NCBI RefSeq assembly: GCF_014644435.1
Contig: NZ_BMKR01000005.1
Coordinates: 186,001-250,000 of the forward strand
Source: Paenibacillus albidus
Lineage (GTDB): Bacteria; Bacillota; Bacilli; Paenibacillales; Paenibacillaceae
DNA: 64,000 nucleotides
Direction: 5' to 3'
Below the pieces are notes generated by a model, which was given only the letters and a program-made list of their open reading frames with translations, did no database searches and was not told the DNA's origin. Position 1 is the stretch's first letter. Every line of letters starts with the position of its first letter. Of the stretch, positions 52,470 through 60,433 are shown piece by piece. The position numbers and the translations under genes are program-made.

Positions 52470-52569
52470 GGAATCTCTGTCCGTTTATCCAACTGAATAG
52501 ACGAATCCTCGCCAATAGAGGAATCTCTGTCCGTTTGTCCTGCTGAATAGACGAATCCTCTCCAATAGA
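52470..52569. repeat. 50-bp tandem repeat, two units
   Basis: Units 52470-52519 and 52520-52569 both begin GGAATCTCTGTCCGTTT and end CCAATAGA and are identical at about 46 of 50 positions; a partial third start follows. The surrounding 52214-52469 is also gene-free and hairpin-rich (CGGAGTGAAGCGGACAG, TATATCGTTCGATT). Confidence 0.88.
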
Positions 52570-52626
52570 TTTCCTGTCCACATCAGCCGCGGATAGATCG
52601 TGAAGGCCAAATGACGATAATCTTGC

Positions 52627-52791
52627 CTATTGTACAACAATCCGGGCCTCGTAAGCCGAGTTGTTATTCACCCGTAGGGTGATTTTGTTCTTGGCATCGT
52701 ATAGTTCCTCGGACACATAAGGTTTGTTTTTGGTTTTGCCGCGCCAAGACTGATGACTTTTTTCACAATGATTGTCCCCTATCTACTTATT
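52627..52791 (-). pseudogene. Possible C-terminal gene remnant
   Basis: On the minus strand a short frame without a start codon encodes GKTKNKPYVSEELYDAKNKI then TLRVNNNSAYEARIVVQ before a TAG at 52629. The composition looks like a genuine protein end, but no family is recognised and the 5' part is missing. It may equally be chance. Confidence 0.3.
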
Positions 52792-52857
52792 TTATGGTAA
52801 AATGCTGAGGATTTCTTCTCTTTAGTATCACAAACGTACAGGGTGAGGTGTGCAGAG

Positions 52858-53643
52858 ATGGTCAATCATATGACATCAATCGGGTTCGACGTAGAGCAGG
52901 AATCTGATTGGAACAAGCTGGCGGAGTTTGCCCTAAAGCAGGGCAAACGAATTCTGACCGGCAAAGGAATCTATGTCCATCTGGAAGCAAACGAAGGGAT
53001 TGAGCTGTGGCTGCAGCTCAATCCAAAACATGAAATAATCGGCATGAACCCGCACTATACAGGGCAATCTGACCGTTGTCTCGGTATTACTGCCGAAGTG
53101 GTCCGGAAGACGGATGCGGTTTTGGATGGAGCCTTTCACGGATGGGCTGATCCTGAGCCGGGAGGGAAAAGTGGCATTTATCCTTTGGTCTTTGATATTC
53201 CGGACCGTGCGTTATATGGAATCCTTGAGCTGCCGCAGATTCTCCGTGTACAGCTGACCGCATTTTCCCATGAACTATACGTGTACAGGGATGAAGAGCA
53301 GTTCATGAATTCCCAGGAGACGGAGATCAAGCTGGCTCCGGAATCCTTTATTCCTTCAGGCCTGTTCGGTGAGACAGATGATCCGGGAGCAACCGCCTTT
53401 TTTACCGGACAAGTGCTGCAGACACGGGAGATTGTCAACGAATATACCGGCTTTTCTTTTTCATGGGCCTTGGTGAATACACTGGGCGGAGAGATCGATG
53501 TGGTGACGGATACAAGATTGCTTGCGGAGCCTTTAACCGCCGGAAGCATCCTCTCCGGCTCTTTTTGGATCAGCGGCAAATTTCTGGAGGGACCGCAGCT
53601 GAAGCGGAAGTCGTTCGCCGCCAGAATGTTTGGCATGCGCTGA
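52858..53643 (+). CDS. Hypothetical protein, 261 aa
   Basis: A soluble protein of unknown function. The N-terminal part (SDWNKLAEFALKQGKRILTG) is helical; the rest is mixed alpha/beta with many acidic residues. GASAF-like motifs of enzymes are not seen, and there is no signal peptide or membrane helix. ATG 52858 has GAGGTG upstream; ATG 52870 is an alternative. It sits alone between a decayed region and the GGDEF gene. Orthologues in Paenibacillus are likely but function cannot be proposed. Confidence 0.75.
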   Translation: MVNHMTSIGFDVEQESDWNKLAEFALKQGKRILTGKGIYVHLEANEGIELWLQLNPKHEIIGMNPHYTGQSDRCLGITAEVVRKTDAVLDGAFHGWADPEPGGKSGIYPLVFDIPDRALYGILELPQILRVQLTAFSHELYVYRDEEQFMNSQETEIKLAPESFIPSGLFGETDDPGATAFFTGQVLQTREIVNEYTGFSFSWALVNTLGGEIDVVTDTRLLAEPLTAGSILSGSFWISGKFLEGPQLKRKSFAARMFGMR

Positions 53644-53729
53644 GCTGTTTATTTTGTCGAATATACCCGAAATATAATATATAATGAAAAATACGAAACG
53701 CTGCTTTTTCAGTACACAAGGGGGTTTAT

Positions 53730-55325
53730 TTGTTGTTGTCCACGAGAAGCGGGAAACCCCGAGAGAAAAACAAGATAAGTCTCACCTCGCTGCTTACCGG
53801 CCTCGTGACTCTGGCGGTTCTGCTAACTTCAACCATTCTTCTTATAGCTTCCTATGAATCGAAGAAACAATCATTAATCGAAACCACGATGCATCTGAAT
53901 TACTCCAAGGCGGCTAGAATAAGCCATACTATGGATTCGTTGTTTCAATCCATGCAGAGCAGCCTGGAGTATAATGCCGGCATGCTGGCCAATTCCGATA
54001 CCATGATGCCTGAGGAAGTGGATCGATATCTCGAAGTCCTGCGCAACAGCAGCAATTATTTTAATTCCATCTCATTGGTGAATGCAGACGGAGTGGTTCA
54101 AAATGTGGCCCCGTCTACTCTCAAAACCGCAGGCAAAAAGCTGACCTCAAAGGCCGGGCTGGAGGCGCTTGCGTTGAAAGCCCCTTTTATTTCAGCCCCG
54201 TATATGACATCGACCACCAAGAGGCTGATTGTATTTATGAGCGAGCCGCTTATCAGCCGTGATGGCCTCTACCTGGGTATTCTCGCCGGAACCTTGTACC
54301 TTCAGGAGAATAATGTGATGAATTTGATGTTTGGCAACGGCGGGATCGATGAAATGGGGTCCTATTATTATATTGTGGATTCCGACGGGCACCTGCTGTT
54401 TCACCCGGATATTACCCGCATAGGAGAGGATGTCAGCAGCAGCCAGGTCGTGCAGAAACTGATGGACAGGCAAAGCGGAGAGCAGCAAACCCTTAGCAGC
54501 CGGGGGGCAGAAATGCTCGCAGGGTATTCCAGTGTGCCGGCCAACGGATGGGGAGTGGTGGTTGTCTCACCGGCGGATGTGATGCACAAACAGCTAGTGA
54601 GCCACCTCAGGACCATTATCTGGTATACGCTGCTGCCGTTTATGGCTCTGCTGCTCGGCGTAATTCTCCTGGCACGCAGACTGGCCGAACCGTTTGTGTC
54701 TCTGGCGGATCTGGTAAACAAGGTCGGCAAGGAAAAGGTTAAGTTGCCGAGTGCTAAGCCGCATTGGAACAGGGAAGCCGATTTGTTGACCAATGCCGTT
54801 TATCTTGCCGTGTCCAATATCCAGAAGAAGACGGACCTATTGACTCAGGAGGCAGCTACCGATCCCCTGACAGGACTGCTTAACCGCAGGACGCTGGAGC
54901 TTACCCTGAAGGAGTGGATCGTACAGGAGCATCCTTTTTCTCTTATTGTAATCGATGTCGATAAATTCAAATTTGTGAATGATACATACGGCCATTTGAC
55001 TGGCGATCAGGTGCTGAGGCATGTTGCCCGAATGATCAGCAGTTCCATGCGGCCTGATGATGTATGCTGCCGTTATGGAGGCGAGGAATTTGTCATCCTG
55101 TTGTCACGGACCAAACCTGAGGATGCTTTTATCGTGGCCGAGAGAGTCCGTACCGCAGTGGAGAACAGCAATGTCCCCATACCGACCCGTGTTACGGTTT
55201 CTCAGGGGATTGCCCATTACCCAACCCATGCCGGGTCCCGGGAGGAGCTGTTGGAAAAAGCGGATCAGGCGCTGTATCTGGCCAAGAGCTCGGGAAGAAA
55301 CAGGACCGTCGTTGCAGAAGAATAG
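53730..55325 (+). CDS. Membrane diguanylate cyclase with Cache sensor domain
   Basis: A 531-residue signalling protein. Helix 1 lies at about residues 20-42, an extracellular dCache-like sensor at about 45-285 (YIVDSDGHLLFHPDITRIGE), helix 2 at about 290-312, a HAMP-like linker and a GGDEF domain at about 375-530. The active site is RYGGEEF (Gly450-Phe454) and DPLTGLLNRR marks the start of the domain. It makes cyclic di-GMP from two GTP in response to an extracellular ligand. No EAL domain and no obvious RxxD inhibitory site were noticed. The start is TTG 53730 after AAGGGGG. It stands alone. Confidence 0.92.
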   Translation: MLLSTRSGKPREKNKISLTSLLTGLVTLAVLLTSTILLIASYESKKQSLIETTMHLNYSKAARISHTMDSLFQSMQSSLEYNAGMLANSDTMMPEEVDRYLEVLRNSSNYFNSISLVNADGVVQNVAPSTLKTAGKKLTSKAGLEALALKAPFISAPYMTSTTKRLIVFMSEPLISRDGLYLGILAGTLYLQENNVMNLMFGNGGIDEMGSYYYIVDSDGHLLFHPDITRIGEDVSSSQVVQKLMDRQSGEQQTLSSRGAEMLAGYSSVPANGWGVVVVSPADVMHKQLVSHLRTIIWYTLLPFMALLLGVILLARRLAEPFVSLADLVNKVGKEKVKLPSAKPHWNREADLLTNAVYLAVSNIQKKTDLLTQEAATDPLTGLLNRRTLELTLKEWIVQEHPFSLIVIDVDKFKFVNDTYGHLTGDQVLRHVARMISSSMRPDDVCCRYGGEEFVILLSRTKPEDAFIVAERVRTAVENSNVPIPTRVTVSQGIAHYPTHAGSREELLEKADQALYLAKSSGRNRTVVAEE

Positions 55326-55432
55326 ATCCCGGAAGTCAGTGTTATAGGGGTTACTCTGCACCCGGGCATAGGCGAATGCATATCTTATCCTCAGGAAGCT
55401 TACAAAAGCTATGAGAAGGGCAGGAATGCATA

Positions 55433-56236
55433 ATGACGTCTTATATGGATTACACCTCACCCGATACGCAGTTTACTTACGATGTGAACCGGAATACTCT
55501 CTTTAAAAAAGATGCCTGCAACTACATCAACATGTTATCCGTCAAACAGCTGAATACGCTCGATAATGTATCACTGCTTGATATCTTTCTGAGCAAATCT
55601 AACGTAGTGGAGCCCCATTACCACCAAAACGCAGCAGAGCTGGTCTACTGTATCTGCGGCTCTGCGGTGGTCTCTCTGATCAATCCGTTTACGAATGAAT
55701 TGCTGCATTTCCCGATACAACCCGGGCAGGTTGCAAATGTACCCCAGGGCTGGTGGCATTATGAAGTGGCAACAGCAGACAACACCCATCTGCTGGCTGT
55801 CTTTAACGCACCGGTTCCGAATGTGATCCTAGGTTCCGACATCCTGTGCAAGACACCTGCGAACGTACTTGCCCATACTTACTGCCTTAACGAAGCTTCG
55901 CTGAAAGAGGCGCTGGCACCGGTGAAACCCGGCACTTTTATTGGTCCGCCTGCGGATTGCTGCAAGGAAGGTCCAGTACAGGCCGAAAATGCGGCTTATA
56001 CAGCTCATGCGATGAATCAGGCCCATGCGATGAACTCAGCCAATGCGCCCAGTGCCAATGCGCCCAGTGCCAATGCGCCTTATCCCTATGTCCAGCCCCT
56101 GCCTCAGCAAGCTTATCCTTACCAGACCCCCACACAGCCGGCACAAGGATTTTATAATCAGGGGTATGCCCAGTATTACCGGCAGCCGTATGTGCAGCAG
56201 CCCCCCTTTGTCCAGCCAGTGGTTGAACAGGAGTAG
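55433..56236 (+). CDS. Cupin protein with Pro/Gln/Tyr-rich repeat tail
   Basis: A 267-residue protein. Residues about 25-145 form a cupin barrel with metal-binding residues in VEPHYHQNAAELVYCICG (HxH and Glu) and VPQGWWHYEVA (His). After a Cys-containing linker (PADCCKEGP), the last ~85 residues are low complexity: HAMNQAHAMNSAN, then ANAPS repeats encoded by a 15-bp tandem repeat (about 56037-56082), then a Tyr/Gln/Pro-rich tail like those of spore coat and exosporium proteins. An oxalate-decarboxylase-like or structural spore-coat role is possible but not shown. A terminator follows. Confidence 0.8.
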   Translation: MTSYMDYTSPDTQFTYDVNRNTLFKKDACNYINMLSVKQLNTLDNVSLLDIFLSKSNVVEPHYHQNAAELVYCICGSAVVSLINPFTNELLHFPIQPGQVANVPQGWWHYEVATADNTHLLAVFNAPVPNVILGSDILCKTPANVLAHTYCLNEASLKEALAPVKPGTFIGPPADCCKEGPVQAENAAYTAHAMNQAHAMNSANAPSANAPSANAPYPYVQPLPQQAYPYQTPTQPAQGFYNQGYAQYYRQPYVQQPPFVQPVVEQE

Positions 56237-56274
56237 AGCAGCAGGCGGTGAGGAAGGTATAGTGTTCTTAGGAA

Positions 56275-56308
56275 AAACGGTTGCCATCCTCAAGGACGGC
56301 AACCGTTT
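56275..56308. terminator. Bidirectional terminator between cupin and AcuI-type genes
   Basis: AAACGGTTGCC-A-TCC (56275-56289) pairs with GGA-C-GGCAACCGTTT (56294-56308) around loop TCAA. It sits between convergent genes. Confidence 0.85.
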
Positions 56309-56316
56309 GTTGTTCT

Positions 56317-57315
56317 CTAAGCTATGCGGACGAGCACCCTGCCTTGCGTATCTGACTTTAGGATCGCCGCCAAAGCCCCGGATACATCCTGTAGTGTCAC
56401 TTCACGATCCACTAGGCGGTCCAGCGAATCCGGCTTCAGGTCACCGGCCATGCGGTTCCATACCTTGTGCCGTGTCTGCAAATCGCACATCACGGAATCA
56501 ATGCCGAGCAAATTAACCCCCCGCAGAATGAAAGGCAGCACAGTAGTCGTAAGGGCCGTACCTGCGGTTAAACCGCTGGCGGCAACAGAGCCTTTATAAG
56601 CGATTTTGCTTAGAATTGCAGCGAGTGTATTCCCGCCAACGGAGTCAACCGCCGCCTGCCACAGCTGTTTGTCGAGCGGCTTGTTAGTTTCGCCCGTTAC
56701 GTCTTCACGGGAGATCACTTCGGCAGCGCCCAAGCTCATCAGATATTCGCTTGCAGCAGCTTTGCCGGTGCTGGCAACTACATGGTATCCTCTTGCGCCG
56801 AGTATGGCCACAGCGGCTCCGCCTACACCGCCTGTAGCTCCGGTGACGAGTACTTTGCCTTTGTCCGGGGTCATGCCGTGTGCTTCGAGCTCCTGAATGG
56901 ACAAAGCGGCTGTGAAGCCGGCAGTGCCATAGATCATGGCCTCTCTCGGGGTCAATCCGGCGGGCAGCGGCGTGATCCAGTCGGCAGGAATTCGGGCATA
57001 TTCACTATACCCGCCATAGTGGGAGACGCCGATGCCATATCCGCTGGCTATGACCTGCTGCCCTTCGCGATAACGGCTGTCTGTGGAGGATACGACTTCA
57101 CCTGCCAAGTCGATGCCGGGGATGAACGGGTAGCTTCTTAAGATTTTGCCATCCGGAATGCTGGCCAGGCCGTCCTTATAGTTCACACTGGAGTAGGCTA
57201 CTTTAATGAGCACATCCCCTTCGGGCAAATCCGAGAAAGTTAAAGGCTTTACGGTGACGGAAAAAGACGCTTCTGCTTTCTCAACTACCAGGGCTTGAAA
57301 TGTTTCTGTCATCAT
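56317..57315 (-). CDS. YhdH/YhfP-type quinone oxidoreductase (AcuI-like)
   Basis: A 332-residue zinc-independent medium-chain dehydrogenase. SSVNYKDGLASIPDGKI and YPFIPGIDLAGEVVSS mark the N-terminal domain and VTGATGGVGGAAVAIL the NADPH fold. LLGIDSVMC is characteristic of the YhdH/YhfP/AcuI group, some of which reduce acryloyl-CoA to propionyl-CoA. The physiological substrate here is unknown. The gene is divergent from a TetR-type regulator, and the perfect palindrome TGACCGGTCA between them is the probable operator. Confidence 0.92.
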   Translation of the reverse strand: MMTETFQALVVEKAEASFSVTVKPLTFSDLPEGDVLIKVAYSSVNYKDGLASIPDGKILRSYPFIPGIDLAGEVVSSTDSRYREGQQVIASGYGIGVSHYGGYSEYARIPADWITPLPAGLTPREAMIYGTAGFTAALSIQELEAHGMTPDKGKVLVTGATGGVGGAAVAILGARGYHVVASTGKAAASEYLMSLGAAEVISREDVTGETNKPLDKQLWQAAVDSVGGNTLAAILSKIAYKGSVAASGLTAGTALTTTVLPFILRGVNLLGIDSVMCDLQTRHKVWNRMAGDLKPDSLDRLVDREVTLQDVSGALAAILKSDTQGRVLVRIA

Positions 57316-57368
57316 GGAGGTCTCCTTAATACGAAAGAGTAGTTATGTTCTTTATATATGATTTATTC

Positions 57369-57378
57369 TGACCGGTCA
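57369..57378. promoter_or_regulatory. TetR-type operator palindrome
   Basis: The perfect 10-bp palindrome TGACCGGTCA lies between the divergent AcuI-type and TetR genes. A GACCGGTC core is a frequent TetR-family target, so control of one or both genes is likely. Confidence 0.6.
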
Positions 57379-57432
57379 ACTTTTTAATGTCTGTGATATA
57401 ATATGCATTATTTCCTGAAATGTGGAGGTTGT

Positions 57433-58035
57433 ATGGTCCGTTACAAGAAATCTGAAGAGAAACGCAAGCAAATTCTGTTCGCGGCTTTTGAGGCATTGTC
57501 CGAGTCGGGGTACGATGCGGTAACCCTTCAGGGCATTGCCGATCATGCAGAGGTCAGCAAGGGAGTTGTACATTATTATTTTGAGAACAAAGACGCGGTC
57601 CTGATTGAACTGCTGGAATGGCTGACGGGCAGGATATTTGAACAAGAGCAAACTGCCGCCCAGCAGCAGGATACAGCGATGGGGAAACTTACGGCTCATA
57701 TCGAGTCTGTGTTTGTGTCCCCGGGTAAAAATCGCAAGTTCTACCGTGTCTACCTGGACTTTCTGGCCCGTGCCAGCCGGAAACCCGCTTACCGTGAGAT
57801 CAATCAGCGTTTCTATGACAATTGTTCTGCCATCAGCACGGAGATTCTGCTGCTCGGCCAGCAGGAAGGGGTTTTCTCACGGGAGCTCACACCTGATAGG
57901 GCGGCACCGCTCATCCGTGCGGTCATCGACGGCTGCCTGATTCAGTGGCTGATGACGGATTCGGATGACCAGCACGAGTTATACAAACAATCATGTATGG
58001 AAGCCATCATGAAGCTGCTTCGCGTCTGTGCCTAA
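57433..58035 (+). CDS. TetR/AcrR-family transcriptional regulator
   Basis: A 200-residue regulator. The N-terminal HTH domain is complete: EKRKQILFAAFEALSESGYD, TLQGIADHAEVSKGVVHYYF and ENKDAVL. The C-terminal ligand domain resembles the TetR_C group of BetI/YcnC-like proteins. ATG 57433 follows TGGAGG; ATG 57403 is in frame without a ribosome site. It is divergent from the AcuI-type oxidoreductase, with TGACCGGTCA between. The inducer is unknown, possibly an electrophilic or acyl compound handled by the oxidoreductase. Confidence 0.9.
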   Translation: MVRYKKSEEKRKQILFAAFEALSESGYDAVTLQGIADHAEVSKGVVHYYFENKDAVLIELLEWLTGRIFEQEQTAAQQQDTAMGKLTAHIESVFVSPGKNRKFYRVYLDFLARASRKPAYREINQRFYDNCSAISTEILLLGQQEGVFSRELTPDRAAPLIRAVIDGCLIQWLMTDSDDQHELYKQSCMEAIMKLLRVCA

Positions 58036-58095
58036 GGCCGGCAGACGATTTGAAAGGGTAGACAGGATTCAAATTAGCCGAAGGAGTCACTTGAG

Positions 58096-58902
58096 ATGAA
58101 CAAAATCATTGATTATTATTCAGGATTTGATGAATGGGGACGGCTGGAAAGAGAACCCCTCGAATTTATCATTAATTCGTATTACATCAAAAAGTATTTG
58201 CCCGTAACAGGGGAAGTGCTTGATAATGGTGCCGGACCCGGCAAATATGCAATGGAGCTGGCGAAGCTGGGTCTTCGTGTGACGCTTACGGATATCACAC
58301 CCAAACATATCCGGATCGCAAGGGAAAAAGCCTCCGAACTCGGCCTGACCACGAAGTTTCATGGATTCCACGTATTGAATGCAACCCATCTGAAGGGAAT
58401 AGCGGATGAACAATTTGACGTTTGCTTAATGCTGGGGCCTTTGTATCATTTGCAGGAAGAAGGGGAGCGGGCAGCTGCACTGGAAGAATTGTACCGTGTA
58501 ACGAAGCCGAACGGGGTGGTGTTTATTGCTGTTCAGAGCCGGATGAGAATGGTGATAAATTCACTGCAATCCCCGTCTCAGTGGAGACCCAACGATAACC
58601 TTGACGCCATTCAAACCTTCTTTAGCGATGGGGTTTTTAATCATAAGGATGAGGGCCGTTTCACGGGGGCTTATTATTTTCATCTGGAAGAAGTGGTGCC
58701 ATACATGGAGAATAAGGGGTTCAAAACCCTTGAACTCATTGGTTCTTCCAGCTTTGCAGCTACACTGAATGAAGGACAAATGCAGCATTGGCGGGATCAA
58801 GGCGAATACGAGAAACTGCTGGATCTGCTTATTCAGACCGCTAATGATTCGTCGATTCTCGGCATCTCTTCACATCTGCTTTATATCGGCAGGAAACCAT
58901 GA
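58096..58902 (+). CDS. Class I SAM-dependent methyltransferase
   Basis: A 268-residue methyltransferase. The SAM-binding motif I is VLDNGAGPGKYAMELAK (about residues 41-57), followed by LTDITPKHIRIARE (motif II with the acidic ribose-binding residue) and FDVCLMLGPLYHLQEE (motif IV). Substrate-side residues are not diagnostic, so the acceptor is unknown. It overlaps the histidine-phosphatase gene by 4 bp (ATGA). The ribosome site AAGGAG is present upstream. Confidence 0.88.
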   Translation: MNKIIDYYSGFDEWGRLEREPLEFIINSYYIKKYLPVTGEVLDNGAGPGKYAMELAKLGLRVTLTDITPKHIRIAREKASELGLTTKFHGFHVLNATHLKGIADEQFDVCLMLGPLYHLQEEGERAAALEELYRVTKPNGVVFIAVQSRMRMVINSLQSPSQWRPNDNLDAIQTFFSDGVFNHKDEGRFTGAYYFHLEEVVPYMENKGFKTLELIGSSSFAATLNEGQMQHWRDQGEYEKLLDLLIQTANDSSILGISSHLLYIGRKP

Positions 58903-59444
58903 GAATAGGACTAATCCGTCACTTCAAAGTTGTACACCCCAGCACCGGGAAGTGGATGACTCCGCAACAATTCAACCAGTGGGTAGAGGGATACAATGTA
59001 GGTGCGCTTGCGCCTCCGCAGGAGCTTCCACCCTTGCATGCAGAATGGAGCTACTGTCTGTCAAGCGATTTGCAGCGGGCATGTGAAACGGCTAAGGCCG
59101 TTTGGCCCCAGGAATTTCAGTCCACAGACCAGCTGAGGGAAATAGAGATCGCTGCTGTCTTTCATTGGCCGATTAAGCTGCCGCTATACGTATGGTTGAT
59201 TTTGGGGAGAATCGCCTGGTATATTTCCCACCGTTCCCAAGCCGAGACACGTCAGGAGACAGCGCACAGAGCCAAACGTCTGGTGGATCAGATAGAGTCG
59301 GGGCCAAGGGCAGATGTCCTCCTGGTGACTCATGGCGCTTTTATGAAAGTGCTCCGTAAAGAGCTGCACCGCAGAGGGTATGCAGGAGATTATTTTTTCA
59401 CTCCGGCAAATGGCCGATTGTATACCTTTGAGAACAAAAGTTGA
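58899..59444 (+). CDS. Histidine phosphatase family protein
   Basis: A 181-residue phosphoglycerate-mutase-like protein. The catalytic His is in IGLIRHFKV (Arg7-His8, with Phe in place of Gly) and the second in LVTHGAFMK. SSDLQRACETA supplies the conserved Arg. Between residues 85 and 115 there is a hydrophobic stretch (LPLYVWLILGRIAWYI) not usual in the family, which may form a membrane-facing surface. It is coupled to the methyltransferase gene by a 4-bp overlap. The substrate is unknown. Confidence 0.82.
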   Translation: MRIGLIRHFKVVHPSTGKWMTPQQFNQWVEGYNVGALAPPQELPPLHAEWSYCLSSDLQRACETAKAVWPQEFQSTDQLREIEIAAVFHWPIKLPLYVWLILGRIAWYISHRSQAETRQETAHRAKRLVDQIESGPRADVLLVTHGAFMKVLRKELHRRGYAGDYFFTPANGRLYTFENKS

Positions 59445-59462
59445 GCCAACTTGAGTGTTTCT

Positions 59463-59531
59463 GATGTATTTAGTACAGCACAATCGTGCTCGGATCGCTC
59501 AAAAGTCTGTTCTGATGTATAAAATGCAGGG
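59463..59531. repeat. Paired-palindrome repeat, copy C
   Basis: ATGTATTTAGTACAG (59464-59478) and ATGTATAAAATGCAG (59515-59529) are exactly 51 bp apart. The spacer has the same AATCG and terminal CTG words as copies A and B at 7427-7605 and about 70% overall identity to copy A. It lies between the phosphatase and HD genes. Confidence 0.85.
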
Positions 59532-59698
59532 AACCATTACGAGAAGGAGAGCGGCAGCGTTCTGCGGGTCTGTTAGTTTCCAAACCGGTGAAATACGAGC
59601 TTCATTTAAGATTAGGGGCGTTTTCACGGGCGCTCTATTTTTATTTCCTGGCAAGAATGGTACATTGGAGGAAGAAGATGTGTACAGGAGGAACCGGG

Positions 59699-60205
59699 AT
59701 GAATCTGAATGAATTAATGGCATTAGCCTATGCGGCTCATGAAGGACAAACTGACAAATCCGGCAAACCTTATATCCTGCATCCCATGCGCGTTGCATTG
59801 AACGTGTTCGGAAAGGCGGTGGAGCTGGAGGTTTTCCGGGGCATTCCCAAAGAGACCTTTCAATTGGCGGTCAAAGCCTGCATTGGACATGACTTGATCG
59901 AGGACACCGCCGTAACACTTGATGACCTTCGGGACAAGGGGCTGGAAGAAGAAGTCGTGCTGGCCATTGAGCACCTGACCAAGGTGAAAGGGGAGACTTA
60001 TCCCGACTTTATCCGGCGCTGCATGGAGAATCAGATCGCGTCCATCGCCAAGGTATGCGATATCGTGGATAATTCGGATGTGAGCCGGATTCCGCCAGAG
60101 CTGCGCACACCCAAAGATGCAGCCCGTGCGGCCAAATACCGGTTGGCGTTGCTGCAGCTTGGGGTGAAGGAGCAGGAACTGCAGTGGCTGCTGGTTTATG
60201 AGTAG
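59699..60205 (+). CDS. HD-domain protein, possible small alarmone hydrolase
   Basis: A 168-residue HD-superfamily protein. The motif order matches RelA/SpoT-type hydrolase domains: LAYAAHEGQTDKSGKPYILHP, then CIGHDLIEDT, then AKVCDIVDNSD. These provide the His, His-Asp, Glu-Asp and Asp-Asn residues of the Mn-dependent (p)ppGpp 3'-pyrophosphohydrolase site. It has no synthetase domain, so it resembles the small alarmone hydrolases (Mesh1-like). Other HD phosphohydrolases share parts of this pattern, so the substrate is tentative. ATG 59699 follows CAGGAGG; the longer frame upstream is not supported. Confidence 0.78.
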   Translation: MNLNELMALAYAAHEGQTDKSGKPYILHPMRVALNVFGKAVELEVFRGIPKETFQLAVKACIGHDLIEDTAVTLDDLRDKGLEEEVVLAIEHLTKVKGETYPDFIRRCMENQIASIAKVCDIVDNSDVSRIPPELRTPKDAARAAKYRLALLQLGVKEQELQWLLVYE

Positions 60206-60433
60206 CAGGGAGATCTTGAGAACGGAAAGCAGCTGGAATACATAGAACGACCGCGTTATCCGTTTTTCCTGGAGAATGGCATTCCCCGAAATTAGATGAT
60301 GAGTGTGTTGTATTTTACTAAAACATACCATTACCGCTGATTGAAAGTGGTATTAAAAACGGCCAGCTATGATTTACCCCCCCGGATGTAGTATATTGGA
60401 GACAAGCTTGTGAAGAAAAGGGGGGCTTAATCT

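Noticed and set aside
52470..52569. Possible CRISPR
   Set aside because: Two adjacent direct repeats without unique spacers; no cas genes in the window.
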